From Kiritimatiellia bacterium (GTDB lineage: Bacteria > Verrucomicrobiota > Kiritimatiellia > SLAD01): a DNA stretch of 6,573 nt. Of this stretch, positions 1-6,573 are shown piece by piece. The notes under the pieces are model-generated. The model did no database searches, was not told the DNA's origin, and saw only the letters and a list, made by a program, of their open reading frames with translations. The stretch lies in assembly GCA_007128275.1 (NCBI GenBank), contig SKXR01000191.1:1-6573 (forward strand), written 5' to 3'. The position numbers were made by a program, and so were the translations under genes. Numbering within the stretch: the first letter of the stretch is position 1; each line of letters opens with the position of its first letter.

Positions 1-3000
1 CATCACATTGAGCGCGACTATCTAGGCGCCTGGTTTCCCCGCGAAGACGACGGGGAACTCTTCAAGGTCGATGATTGGGCGGAGTTCAAAAACTTCACCG
101 ACGTGCATCCAACGGGATTCGACGTGCTCGGCGCCACGCTCGAGCGGTTCATCACCGGCGACGAATTGAAGAAGGCGCGTTACCGATGGAATTGGGAGAA
201 ACAGGCCAACGCGGGATTCGACCTCGACTATTCCGGCTTGTTCCGGCTCGTGGAAGCCGCCAACCTGACCAACCATCAGTACACCGCGACGCTGGAAGCC
301 GTGGCCGACATGCGGCAATGGATGCGCATGTTCGCATTCCGCCATGTGATCGGCGATTGGGACGGGTTGGGATATCATCGGGGCAAGAACGCGTTCATCT
401 ATCGGCCGAACGGGGGGCGTTGGAACGTCCTGCCGTGGGACTTGGATTTTGCTTTGGGCATGGAGGGCAGCCACAACTGGGATCATGACCTGTTTGACGT
501 GGAAAACATGCCCGTGATCGCCGACATGATCGCGCATCCGCCGTTCCGGCGGTACTACTGGCAGACGCTGTACGACGCCGCGCACGGCGCGTTGCTGAGT
601 GCGAAGGTCGACCCGGTACTGGATGACGTGTACGACGGCCTGATCGCGCAGGGGGTGGCGGCGGCTGGTCCGACGTCGACGAAGGACTGGATCAGCAATC
701 GGCGCGGTTACATCCTTGACCAGTTGAATCCGGTAACCAACCTCAGCCTGGCCGTCACCACCAACGGCGGCAACGATTTCAGCACGGGGGGTAACGAGGT
801 CACGCTCTCCGGCGAGGCGCCGATCCAGATGCATTCGCTGTGGTTCAACGGGGTGGCCTATCCCGTGACGTGGACCACGGTGACGAATTGGACGGTCACA
901 CTGGCGCTGAGCGCCGGAGCCAACCCGATTACCGTGACGGCCTATGACGCCGAGGGCGCGCTGATGGAATCGACTTCCATCACCGTTACCTATACCGGGG
1001 ACGACACGGCGCCGGAGGGCGCGCTGGTGATCAACGAAATCATGTACCATCCGGCGGACGAGTTGGCGGAGTTCCTCGAGCTGCACAACACATCCACGAA
1101 CTACGCGTTTGATTTGACGGGCTATCGGTTGGCCGGCGTGAGTTATGTCTTTGACGAGGGTACGGTGATTCCGCCGTTGGGGTTTGTCGTGCTGGTGGAA
1201 AGCGTACCTCATTTTGCGGCGGTACACACGAACCTCACCGCGGTGGTCGGCGAATATTCGGGCAAACTCGACAACAGCGGAGAACGACTGCGCCTGCTTC
1301 GACCCGACGGGCTCGGCGGCGAACTGCTGGTGGACCAGGTGGTGTATGATCGTCTCGCGCCGTGGCCGGCCGAGGCGGACGGGCAGGGGCCCTCGCTGCA
1401 GTTGATCGACGCCCGGCGCGATCGCGATCGGGTGGCGAATTGGGCGGTGGATGCCGAGAACCTGTATACGCCCGGCGCGCCGAACAGCGTGACGCGCGCG
1501 TTGCCGGAATTTCCGCGCGTATGGATCAACGAGTTACAGTCCACCAATGTCAGCGGTATCGTGGACAACTTCGGCGAGCGGGACCCGTGGTTGGAGCTGT
1601 ATAACGAGGAAGGCGCGGACCGCGCGCTGACGAACTTCTATTTGACCGCGGATTACGACCAGCTCGACCAATGGCCGTTTCCGGCGGGCGCCTTCGCTCC
1701 GACGGAAGGATTTCGGCTGGTATGGATGGACGCGGAAACGCACCAGACGGACGGCGCCGATTATCATGCGTCGTTCCGTCTGAACACGGCGGGCGGCTCG
1801 GTGGCGTTGGTCTATTCCCATGCCGGCGAGATCCTCATTGTCGACTACGTGAACTATCCCGAAATACCCGAAGACGAATCGTACGGATCGTTCCCGGACG
1901 GGGACCCGCATGAACGCATGATCTTCCAGATCCCGACGCCCGGCGCGCCCAACACGCCCCTGACACCCGTCTCACTGGTCGAATTGATCTTGCCGCGCAT
2001 CATCCAGGGCGAACAGGACGCGGGCGGCGACAATTTCAACCGGGTGCCCTACGCCTTTCGCGCGCGTGTGGAGGGGCTGTTGCCGAATCACACGTATCGA
2101 TACGCCAATCGGGTGGTGACCGACGCCGATCCCTGGGATCAGGACGGCGGCGGCAACATGATCTTCGTGAAAACCAACGGCGAGGATTTCGTGCGCACCA
2201 CGTCCAGTCCCCGTTTCCGGCCGGGCGACCTGTACACGCGGCACGGCGAGTTCGTAACCGACGGGAGCGGAACGTTCGAAGGCTGGTTTGTCACGGAACC
2301 GTCGGGCAACGCGCGCTTCACGCCGGGCCACACGCTGTACATGCGCGTCCTGCTCAACGACGGCATGGGCGGCGAGGACATCGAACACTTCCTGACCACT
2401 ACCGGCGGGGTCCGAGTGGTTTCGCTGGGGACGAGCGCGACGAATGCTTCGGCGTTGGTCGGCTACAGTCATGCCGGGCCGCGCCGCTTTGTGGTGTTGT
2501 ACGATGATGAACCGGGAATGAATCGTCCGGTCTCCGCCACCTACGTGGAGATTTCGGGCGCCGAGACGGATTCCCGGTACGCGGACTTCTACACCAACGA
2601 GGTTTCCGGCCAGGCGGGTCGGTGGGGTACGATTATCCCCAACGACTTCCCCCAAGGCGTGCGCCGGGTGGAGGAACGCGCCTTGGTGGGCGGCGCGCTG
2701 GAGAGGGTGGTGTACGCGGAGGACGCGGGCTGGACCGGCACCGTGAACCCGAACGGGGGTCTGACGCCCGCCTTGCTGAATGCGCCGCCGCTGTTGCAAC
2801 CCGTGCAGAGCGTGGATATCGGGCCGGGCAGCCTTCTGGTGCTGTCGCTGGCGGCCGAAGATCCCGACGCGCCTCCGCAGACCTTGACTTTCGGCCTCGC
2901 AGAAGGGCCGTCCGGCGCGTCCGTGGAAACAACGAGTCCGGGCGCCGGGAAATTCCGCTGGCGGCCCGACGACGAAAGCGCGCTGACCACCAATGTGATC

Positions 3001-3309
3001 AGCGTTACCGTTTTTGACGACGGAGACCCCTCGTTGGGGGACACGGAGACGTTTACGATTCGCGTGCTTGGGCTGGATGAAAAGTTCATCGTAGAGGGAG
3101 ACACCGACGGCTCCCAAACCAATTTTGTCATCCATTGGTCCTCGGAGGCCGGTCTAACCTATCGCGTGCAGTACACCGCCGCGTTGACAAACGGTTCATG
3201 GGTTGCGTTGGGGACGGATGTGGAGGCCACCGGCCCGTGGTCATCCAAGGAAGATGCGACCGAAAGCGTGACGCAACGCATGTACCGCGTGTTGCGTCTG
3301 GTGGAATAG
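1..3309 (+). CDS. CotH kinase-like / double lamin-tail domain surface protein (5' partial)
   Basis: The reading frame is open from base 1 to the TAG at 3307-3309, giving 1102 visible residues. The N-terminus, including any signal peptide, lies outside the window; GTG/ATG codons inside are not starts. Residues 1 to about 235 match the C-terminal half of a CotH kinase domain: a DWDGLGYHRGKNAF stretch (D119, D121, K129, N130) followed by LPWDLDFALG (D147, D149), the likely metal/ATP-binding acidic pair. Residues about 245-335 look like an Ig-like beta domain. Two lamin-tail domains follow: about 341-495 (starts ALVINEIMYHP) and 504-651 (starts FPRVWINELQ), each closing with TPGAPN. Residues 657-927 are an unassigned module, about 931-1024 resemble a cadherin/Ig-like repeat, and 1042-1102 form a short C-terminal module (YRVQYTAALTNGSWVALG). 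Family knowledge: Bacillus CotH phosphorylates spore-coat proteins. A role in surface protein phosphorylation or adhesion here is inference; the substrate is unknown. Confidence 0.85.
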   Translation, partial: HHIERDYLGAWFPREDDGELFKVDDWAEFKNFTDVHPTGFDVLGATLERFITGDELKKARYRWNWEKQANAGFDLDYSGLFRLVEAANLTNHQYTATLEAVADMRQWMRMFAFRHVIGDWDGLGYHRGKNAFIYRPNGGRWNVLPWDLDFALGMEGSHNWDHDLFDVENMPVIADMIAHPPFRRYYWQTLYDAAHGALLSAKVDPVLDDVYDGLIAQGVAAAGPTSTKDWISNRRGYILDQLNPVTNLSLAVTTNGGNDFSTGGNEVTLSGEAPIQMHSLWFNGVAYPVTWTTVTNWTVTLALSAGANPITVTAYDAEGALMESTSITVTYTGDDTAPEGALVINEIMYHPADELAEFLELHNTSTNYAFDLTGYRLAGVSYVFDEGTVIPPLGFVVLVESVPHFAAVHTNLTAVVGEYSGKLDNSGERLRLLRPDGLGGELLVDQVVYDRLAPWPAEADGQGPSLQLIDARRDRDRVANWAVDAENLYTPGAPNSVTRALPEFPRVWINELQSTNVSGIVDNFGERDPWLELYNEEGADRALTNFYLTADYDQLDQWPFPAGAFAPTEGFRLVWMDAETHQTDGADYHASFRLNTAGGSVALVYSHAGEILIVDYVNYPEIPEDESYGSFPDGDPHERMIFQIPTPGAPNTPLTPVSLVELILPRIIQGEQDAGGDNFNRVPYAFRARVEGLLPNHTYRYANRVVTDADPWDQDGGGNMIFVKTNGEDFVRTTSSPRFRPGDLYTRHGEFVTDGSGTFEGWFVTEPSGNARFTPGHTLYMRVLLNDGMGGEDIEHFLTTTGGVRVVSLGTSATNASALVGYSHAGPRRFVVLYDDEPGMNRPVSATYVEISGAETDSRYADFYTNEVSGQAGRWGTIIPNDFPQGVRRVEERALVGGALERVVYAEDAGWTGTVNPNGGLTPALLNAPPLLQPVQSVDIGPGSLLVLSLAAEDPDAPPQTLTFGLAEGPSGASVETTSPGAGKFRWRPDDESALTTNVISVTVFDDGDPSLGDTETFTIRVLGLDEKFIVEGDTDGSQTNFVIHWSSEAGLTYRVQYTAALTNGSWVALGTDVEATGPWSSKEDATESVTQRMYRVLRLVE

Positions 3310-3315
3310 AAATCA

Positions 3316-3352
3316 CGGCGTTTTCGTCGCCGCATAGCCCGGGACCGCGGGC
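3316..3352 (+). terminator. Two small GC hairpins after the CotH/lamin-tail gene, possible terminator
   Basis: Seven bases after the stop codon there is a 5-bp stem CGGCG/CGCCG (3316-3320 with 3328-3332, loop TTTTCGT). A second 5-bp stem GCCCG/CGGGC follows (3337-3341 with 3348-3352, loop of six). The position suits transcription termination, but neither stem is followed by a T run, so this would be an atypical intrinsic terminator or simply GC-rich spacer. The rest of the 124-base gap to the next gene shows no convincing promoter. Confidence 0.2.
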
Positions 3353-3433
3353 CGCCAAGATCGCAAGAACGGAAAAGCGCGCGGCTCATGCGCCTGATAT
3401 CGTGGGGGTGTTAACTGGAAGAAGAACGCAACC

Positions 3434-4306
3434 ATGCCCAATCGCGAACAGACGATCACGGATCACCAGGAACGCTTGAACCGCGTGTTGGATTATATCC
3501 GCCGCCATTTGGATGAAGCGTTGAATCTCACGCACCTCGCAGAGGTCGCGTGTTTTTCGCCGTTTCATTTTCACCGGGTCTTCGCGGCCCATGTCGGGGA
3601 AACCGTAAGCGCGCACGTGCGGCGCCTGCGCCTCGAGCTGGCGGCCCACCGGCTTTGCCATACCGAACGATCCGTGACGGATATCGCGTTGTCGGCCGGC
3701 TACGAGACACCGTCGGCATTCAACAAGGCGTTCGCCCGACACTTCGACATGGCGCCCACGCGTTTCAAGAAGAAGAGGACGGTGGTGTTCTTCTCCCAGC
3801 CCATCGAACTGGCACTGCAACCCACAGAAGAGGAGATCGCTATGAACGCTGAGATCAGAGAACGCACGGATACGAAGGTCGTCTATGTCCGCCGGACAGG
3901 CGACTATAACAAAAGCGCGGAACAGGCCTGGCAGGCCGTGTGTCGCTTCGCCGGACCGAAGGGCCTTATGGGGCCGCATACCACGTTTATCGGCATCAGT
4001 CACGATGACCCCGGCATTACGCCCTCCGACAAGCTCCGCTATGACGCCTGTCTGACCGTCGACAGGGAAGTACAGCCGGAAGGCGAAGTCGGCGTGCAAA
4101 CGATAGCCGGCGGAAAATATGCGGTGTTTATGCACGAGGGGCCGTATAGCGAGCTCGCGCAGACCTATGGCCAGATCTACCGCGCGTGGTTGCCGCAAAG
4201 CGGCGAGAAGCTCAGGGACGTTTCCTGTTTCGAGATCTACTTGAACAGTCCCGACCAGGTGAAGCCGGCCGATCTGCGTACCGAGATCTGGATCGGCATT
4301 GAATGA
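3434..4306 (+). CDS. AraC-family transcriptional regulator with C-terminal GyrI-like effector domain
   Basis: This 290-residue protein has the usual length for AraC-GyrI fusions (Rob-like layout). Residues about 11-114 form the AraC DNA-binding domain with two helix-turn-helices: LTHLAEVACFSPFHFHRVF (32-50) and SVTDIALSAGYETPSAFNK (80-98), the latter followed by the family's FARHF...P..F pattern. A linker leads to a GyrI-like/BmrR-type ligand-binding domain at about 140-290, with the typical MHEGPYSEL segment (233-241) and a CFEIYLNSP strand whose E267 sits where family members hold a conserved acidic residue in the ligand pocket. It probably binds a small hydrophobic or cationic ligand and activates target promoters; ligand and targets cannot be read from the sequence. 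The ATG at 3434 is preceded by GGAAGAAG (3417-3424) at 9-base spacing. It converges with the MFS transporter gene. The family call is firm; any link to that transporter is speculation. Confidence 0.92.
   Translation: MPNREQTITDHQERLNRVLDYIRRHLDEALNLTHLAEVACFSPFHFHRVFAAHVGETVSAHVRRLRLELAAHRLCHTERSVTDIALSAGYETPSAFNKAFARHFDMAPTRFKKKRTVVFFSQPIELALQPTEEEIAMNAEIRERTDTKVVYVRRTGDYNKSAEQAWQAVCRFAGPKGLMGPHTTFIGISHDDPGITPSDKLRYDACLTVDREVQPEGEVGVQTIAGGKYAVFMHEGPYSELAQTYGQIYRAWLPQSGEKLRDVSCFEIYLNSPDQVKPADLRTEIWIGIE
3830..3844 (+). promoter_or_regulatory. Internal Shine-Dalgarno and ATG at the AraC/GyrI domain boundary
   Basis: GAGGAG (3830-3835) lies six bases before an in-frame ATG at 3842-3844, codon 137 of the AraC-GyrI gene. 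This is a better ribosome binding site than the one before the annotated start at 3434. Initiation here would give a 154-residue free GyrI-like protein beginning MNAEIRERTD, the way stand-alone GyrI-like proteins usually start. The GAG codons also simply encode the TEEEIA linker, so chance or a fusion relic is equally possible. Confidence 0.35.
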
Positions 4307-4310
4307 ACAT

Positions 4311-4337
4311 GAGCACCGCGGTGTCCGGCACGGGCTC
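4311..4337. terminator. Possible bidirectional hairpin in the convergent gap
   Basis: Between the convergent stop codons (4306 on plus, 4340 on minus), GAGC-A-CCG (4311-4318) can pair with CGG-GCTC (4331-4337) around a 12-base loop with one bulged A. The left arm also overlaps a perfect 10-base palindrome CACCGCGGTG (4314-4323). The position is right for a shared terminator, but there is no T tract on either strand and the stem is imperfect. Confidence 0.25.
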
Positions 4338-4339
4338 CC

Positions 4340-5617
4340 TCATGAGGAAGGCGGCGAAGGCGGCGTGGCCCACAACGCCGCTACGGCGAGTGGCAACGGC
4401 AGCAAGGCCAGTGCGAATAGCACGCGAGTATAGTCTCCCGTCAACGCGGCCATCCCGTCGACCATGAACGGGCCGAGGCTGGAGGCGGCGACGAGCAGGG
4501 TGAACGTGGATCCGCGAATGCGGCCCAGCGCGGCGCGCCCGAAATAGCGGACCCAGACGGTTGCGGAGACGGCGGTCATCAGGGCTTGGCTGAGTCCCAT
4601 GGCGATGCCAATGAGGTAAACGTGATTCTCGGAGTTCGGCATGCCCAGCAGAAGTCCGACCGTAGCAACCACACACAAAGCAATACTCAACAGGCGCCGG
4701 AGCGGGTAGCGATCGGCCAGCCAACCGGAGGCGACGTGCGCAACGAACAACGTCGCGCCCATGGCGGCAAACATGCGGGATACCAGCGCGGCGGCTTCCG
4801 TCGCAGTCAGTCCGCGCGTTTCGAATATGGAACCGCTACAGAACGCCGCCGCGGTACTGACCAAAGCCCAGAGCGCCGCTCCGCCGGCAAAGATCCAGTA
4901 CGCGCGCGTGCGTAAAACGGTGCGAAAGGTCCAGCTCTGATCCGGTACGCTCTCTTCAGGGGCCTTGCGCGATCCGATGACGGGTTCCTGATCGAGGGTC
5001 TGTCCCACGGACTCGGGCCGGCTGCGATAGACGAAGAACATAAGCGGCAGGAGCAAACACGCGATGCTGAGCCCGAGCCCGATATACGCCGTGCGCCAGC
5101 CGAACTGCCGGATCAGGAAATAATGCAAGGCGGGCGCTACGGCGATGGTGACGGCCACGCCCATCGACTTGAACCCGTGCATGATGCCGAGGCGCCGGTG
5201 AAACCAGTAGGCGAGCGTGTTCGCCCCCATCATCGTCAACGCGCCTTGCCCGAACATGCGCAGGAACAGGAACGCAAGAAGAAGGGAGAACAGTCCGACG
5301 GCCTGACTGATCAAGAGACAGGCGCCCGAAAAACACAGGATGATAACCGTCATGGTAAGCCGTGGCCCGTAACGGTCCATACAGGCGCCGATACCGGTCA
5401 ACGGCAGGCTGGCCAAAAGCGTGCCGATCATGTAGGCCGTCGCCGTTTGGGCGGGTGTTAGACCCAGATCCGCGCGTATGTAGGGCAGAAAGACGGCGAT
5501 GCCGAAGGTCTGGGCCGGGGCCGTGCACATCACGCTGAGCATGCCAATAGGCGCCATGGCCCAGCCGTAATAGAAACGGGGCCGGAACGGTATTCGGGTA
5601 TATCGAAGCAGGTCCAT
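4340..5617 (-). CDS. Major facilitator superfamily transporter, YcxA/monocarboxylate-porter-like
   Basis: From the ATG at 5617 this is a 425-residue inner-membrane protein with about 12 hydrophobic segments in two halves joined by a hydrophilic loop (about 197-230). It opens with the FYYGW segment (15-19) common in this branch. The MFS loop 2-3 signature appears as GACMDRYGPRLTM (77-89) and is repeated in the second half as GWLADRYPLRRL (298-309). RYFGRAALGRIRG (357-369) matches the YFGR..G.IRG motif of YcxA-like transporters. It is probably a proton-coupled or facilitated carrier of a small organic anion; the substrate cannot be read. Start choice: longer in-frame starts exist at 5713 (GGGAGGA upstream, 13-base gap) and 5767 (GAAGG, 9-base gap). 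They would add 32 or 50 polar residues with no family resemblance and would leave little room for promoters before the divergent pyruvate kinase gene, so 5617 is preferred, although it lacks a clear ribosome binding site. Confidence 0.88.
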   Translation of the reverse strand: MDLLRYTRIPFRPRFYYGWAMAPIGMLSVMCTAPAQTFGIAVFLPYIRADLGLTPAQTATAYMIGTLLASLPLTGIGACMDRYGPRLTMTVIILCFSGACLLISQAVGLFSLLLAFLFLRMFGQGALTMMGANTLAYWFHRRLGIMHGFKSMGVAVTIAVAPALHYFLIRQFGWRTAYIGLGLSIACLLLPLMFFVYRSRPESVGQTLDQEPVIGSRKAPEESVPDQSWTFRTVLRTRAYWIFAGGAALWALVSTAAAFCSGSIFETRGLTATEAAALVSRMFAAMGATLFVAHVASGWLADRYPLRRLLSIALCVVATVGLLLGMPNSENHVYLIGIAMGLSQALMTAVSATVWVRYFGRAALGRIRGSTFTLLVAASSLGPFMVDGMAALTGDYTRVLFALALLPLPLAVAALWATPPSPPSS

Positions 5618-5657
5618 AACAGGTTCAGCGCGCACGGAGCGGCGCTGATAGGGAAAC

Positions 5658-5684
5658 GGTATACACAACGGCGCTGAATGGCAA
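5658..5684 (-). promoter_or_regulatory. Weak candidate promoter for the MFS gene
   Basis: On the minus strand TTGCCA (5684-5679) and TATACC (5663-5658) resemble -35 and -10 boxes, with a short 15-base spacer. The -10 would lie about 40 bases before the ATG at 5617, giving a leader of roughly 30 bases and favouring that start over 5713 or 5767. The spacer is below the optimum and the -10 matches consensus at only four of six bases. In the remaining 5618-5816 gap I found no convincing sigma-70 promoter for pyruvate kinase. Confidence 0.2.
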
Positions 5685-5800
5685 ATCGCACCAGCGGGCT
5701 GTTGAACGTGCATCCGTTTCGCGAATTCCTCCCGTGAATCGGTGGTGTAAAAAAAACTCGCATCCATGCGGGAAAGCCTTCAACCTCTGCCCGGATTCAA

Positions 5801-5808
5801 AGGGGGGA
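5801..5808 (+). promoter_or_regulatory. Strong ribosome binding site of pyruvate kinase
   Basis: AGGGGGGA ends eight bases before the ATG at 5817 and fixes the start of the pyruvate kinase gene. No competing in-frame start with a better site is visible upstream. Confidence 0.8.
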
Positions 5809-5816
5809 TCCATCGT

Positions 5817-6573
5817 ATGCATTCACAGACGGCCAAATTACGTAAAACCAAGATTATCGCCACGCTGGGCCCGGCGACGAGTGACGCCGATATGTTGGCA
5901 AAAATGGTTGAGGCGGGCGTGAACATTGCCCGGATCAATATGAGTCATGCCGCACCGGATCAGGTCCGGAAAAACGTGGAAACGATCCGGTACGTCTCCG
6001 ATCTGCTCAAGAAGCCCGTCGGCATCCTGATGGACTTGCAGGGCCCGGCCATCCGCACAGGGGACCTTCCCGTGGCGCTGAACCTGCAACCGGGGAACCG
6101 CATTGCATTGACCGTGCGCGGCGAAATGTCGGAAGAAGAGCACTCGGTGGACGTGAACTACGATCATCTGGTGGACGACATCAAGGTCGGCGACGTGGTC
6201 CTGGTGGATAACGGCGAGATTCACCTGAAGGTGTTGGGGAAGAAACGAAACCAACTGACCTGTGAAGTGCTGACCGAAGGCGTTCTCGGCAGCCGTCGCC
6301 ACATCAACCTGCCGGGCGTCCGCGTCAATTTGCCGGCATTGACGGACAAGGACATCGCGGACGTGGAATTGGGCATCGAGCTGGGCGTGGACTTCATCGC
6401 GATGTCCTTTTGCCGTGAGGCGGAAGACGTGCTGAAACTCAAAGCCATCCTGGATTACCGCAAGGCCAGACAGAAAGTGGTGGCCAAACTGGAAGACCAG
6501 GAAGGCATACGCAATCTGGCGGGGATTATCGAGGAATCGGACGCCATCATGGTCGCGCGCGGCGATCTCGGCA
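5817..6573 (+). CDS. pyk: Pyruvate kinase (3' partial)
   Basis: This cytosolic glycolytic enzyme transfers phosphate from phosphoenolpyruvate to ADP, giving pyruvate and ATP. The visible 252 residues cover the start of the A domain, the B-domain lid (about 77-170) and the return to the barrel; the frame is open at the window edge, where roughly half of a usual ~470-residue protein is missing. Seen: RKTKIIATLGPAT near the N-terminus, ARINMSHA (R39, N41, S43) and D73 in DLQGPAIRTG for phosphate and potassium binding, HINLPGVRVNLPALTDKD, FIAMSFCR, the catalytic lysine K224 and metal ligand E226 in AKLEDQEGI, and D250 in IMVARGDLG. The catalytic threonine and C-terminal regulatory domain lie beyond the edge. 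Small departures are NMSHA for the usual NFSHG and KLED for KIEN. The gene is divergent from the MFS transporter, and its start is set by AGGGGGGA at 5801-5808. Confidence 0.95.
   Translation, partial: MHSQTAKLRKTKIIATLGPATSDADMLAKMVEAGVNIARINMSHAAPDQVRKNVETIRYVSDLLKKPVGILMDLQGPAIRTGDLPVALNLQPGNRIALTVRGEMSEEEHSVDVNYDHLVDDIKVGDVVLVDNGEIHLKVLGKKRNQLTCEVLTEGVLGSRRHINLPGVRVNLPALTDKDIADVELGIELGVDFIAMSFCREAEDVLKLKAILDYRKARQKVVAKLEDQEGIRNLAGIIEESDAIMVARGDLG

Noticed and set aside
22..1227. Long minus-strand open frame (401 codons) opposite the CotH domain
   Set aside because: It is Arg/His/Val-rich with no domain pattern, as expected opposite a GC-rich coding strand. The plus frame has clear CotH and lamin-tail motifs across the same bases.
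1972..3135. Long minus-strand open frame (387 codons) opposite the 3' part of the CotH/lamin-tail gene
   Set aside because: It is low-complexity, Arg-rich shadow sequence with no recognisable motif or convincing ribosome binding site; the plus-strand protein explains the region.
3386..4198. Minus-strand open frame (270 codons) opposite the AraC-GyrI gene
   Set aside because: It is a mirror of a well-supported gene; the two helix-turn-helices and GyrI-like motifs on the plus strand leave no doubt which strand codes.
5749..5770. CGCATCCATGCG inverted repeat next to an A8 run, terminator-like when read on the minus strand
   Set aside because: The 5-base arms leave only a two-base loop, so a stable hairpin would have about four pairs. 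It lies upstream of the transporter start, where a terminator makes sense only as an attenuator, for which there is no other evidence.
5734..5922. Short plus-strand open frame (62 codons) spanning the start of pyruvate kinase
   Set aside because: It overlaps pyruvate kinase in another frame, has no family resemblance, and crosses the pyruvate kinase ribosome binding site.
1..6573. Search for a defence system, mobile element, CRISPR array, tRNA or rRNA
   Set aside because: No spaced direct repeats, transposase-like or phage-like protein, terminal inverted repeats, or cloverleaf-like sequence was seen. All four genes have ordinary chromosomal families, though a reading by eye could miss a diverged RNA gene.

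Overview
The window looks like chromosomal DNA from a GC-rich member of the Planctomycetota-Verrucomicrobiota-Chlamydiota superphylum, most likely Verrucomicrobiota or a Kiritimatiella-like relative. The main reason is the first gene: a very large exported-type protein joining a CotH kinase-like domain to two lamin-tail domains and a short 'YRVQYTAALTNGSWVALG' C-terminal module, an architecture typical of those phyla. This assignment is inference from protein style, not a database match.

Layout. Positions 1-3309 (+) hold the 3' part of the CotH/lamin-tail gene, whose 5' end lies outside the window. A 124-base gap with two small GC hairpins follows. Positions 3434-4306 (+) encode an AraC-type regulator fused to a GyrI-like ligand-binding domain. 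A 33-base convergent gap separates it from a 12-TM major facilitator transporter on the minus strand (4340 to about 5617). A divergent intergenic region of about 200 bases leads to pyruvate kinase, which starts at 5817 (+) and runs off the right edge with its 3' half missing.

How the genes fit together. The four genes do not form one operon: orientation changes twice. The CotH/lamin-tail protein probably acts at the cell surface or outside the cell. The AraC-GyrI protein is probably a small-molecule-sensing activator. The transporter resembles the YcxA/monocarboxylate-porter branch of the MFS, and the kinase is glycolytic. A link between the regulator, the transporter and pyruvate metabolism can be imagined but nothing in the sequence proves it. 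I found no tRNA, rRNA, CRISPR array, insertion sequence, phage gene or toxin/defence module. The least ordinary points are the multidomain CotH protein with its unassigned central module, and a well-placed internal translation start at the domain boundary of the AraC-GyrI gene.
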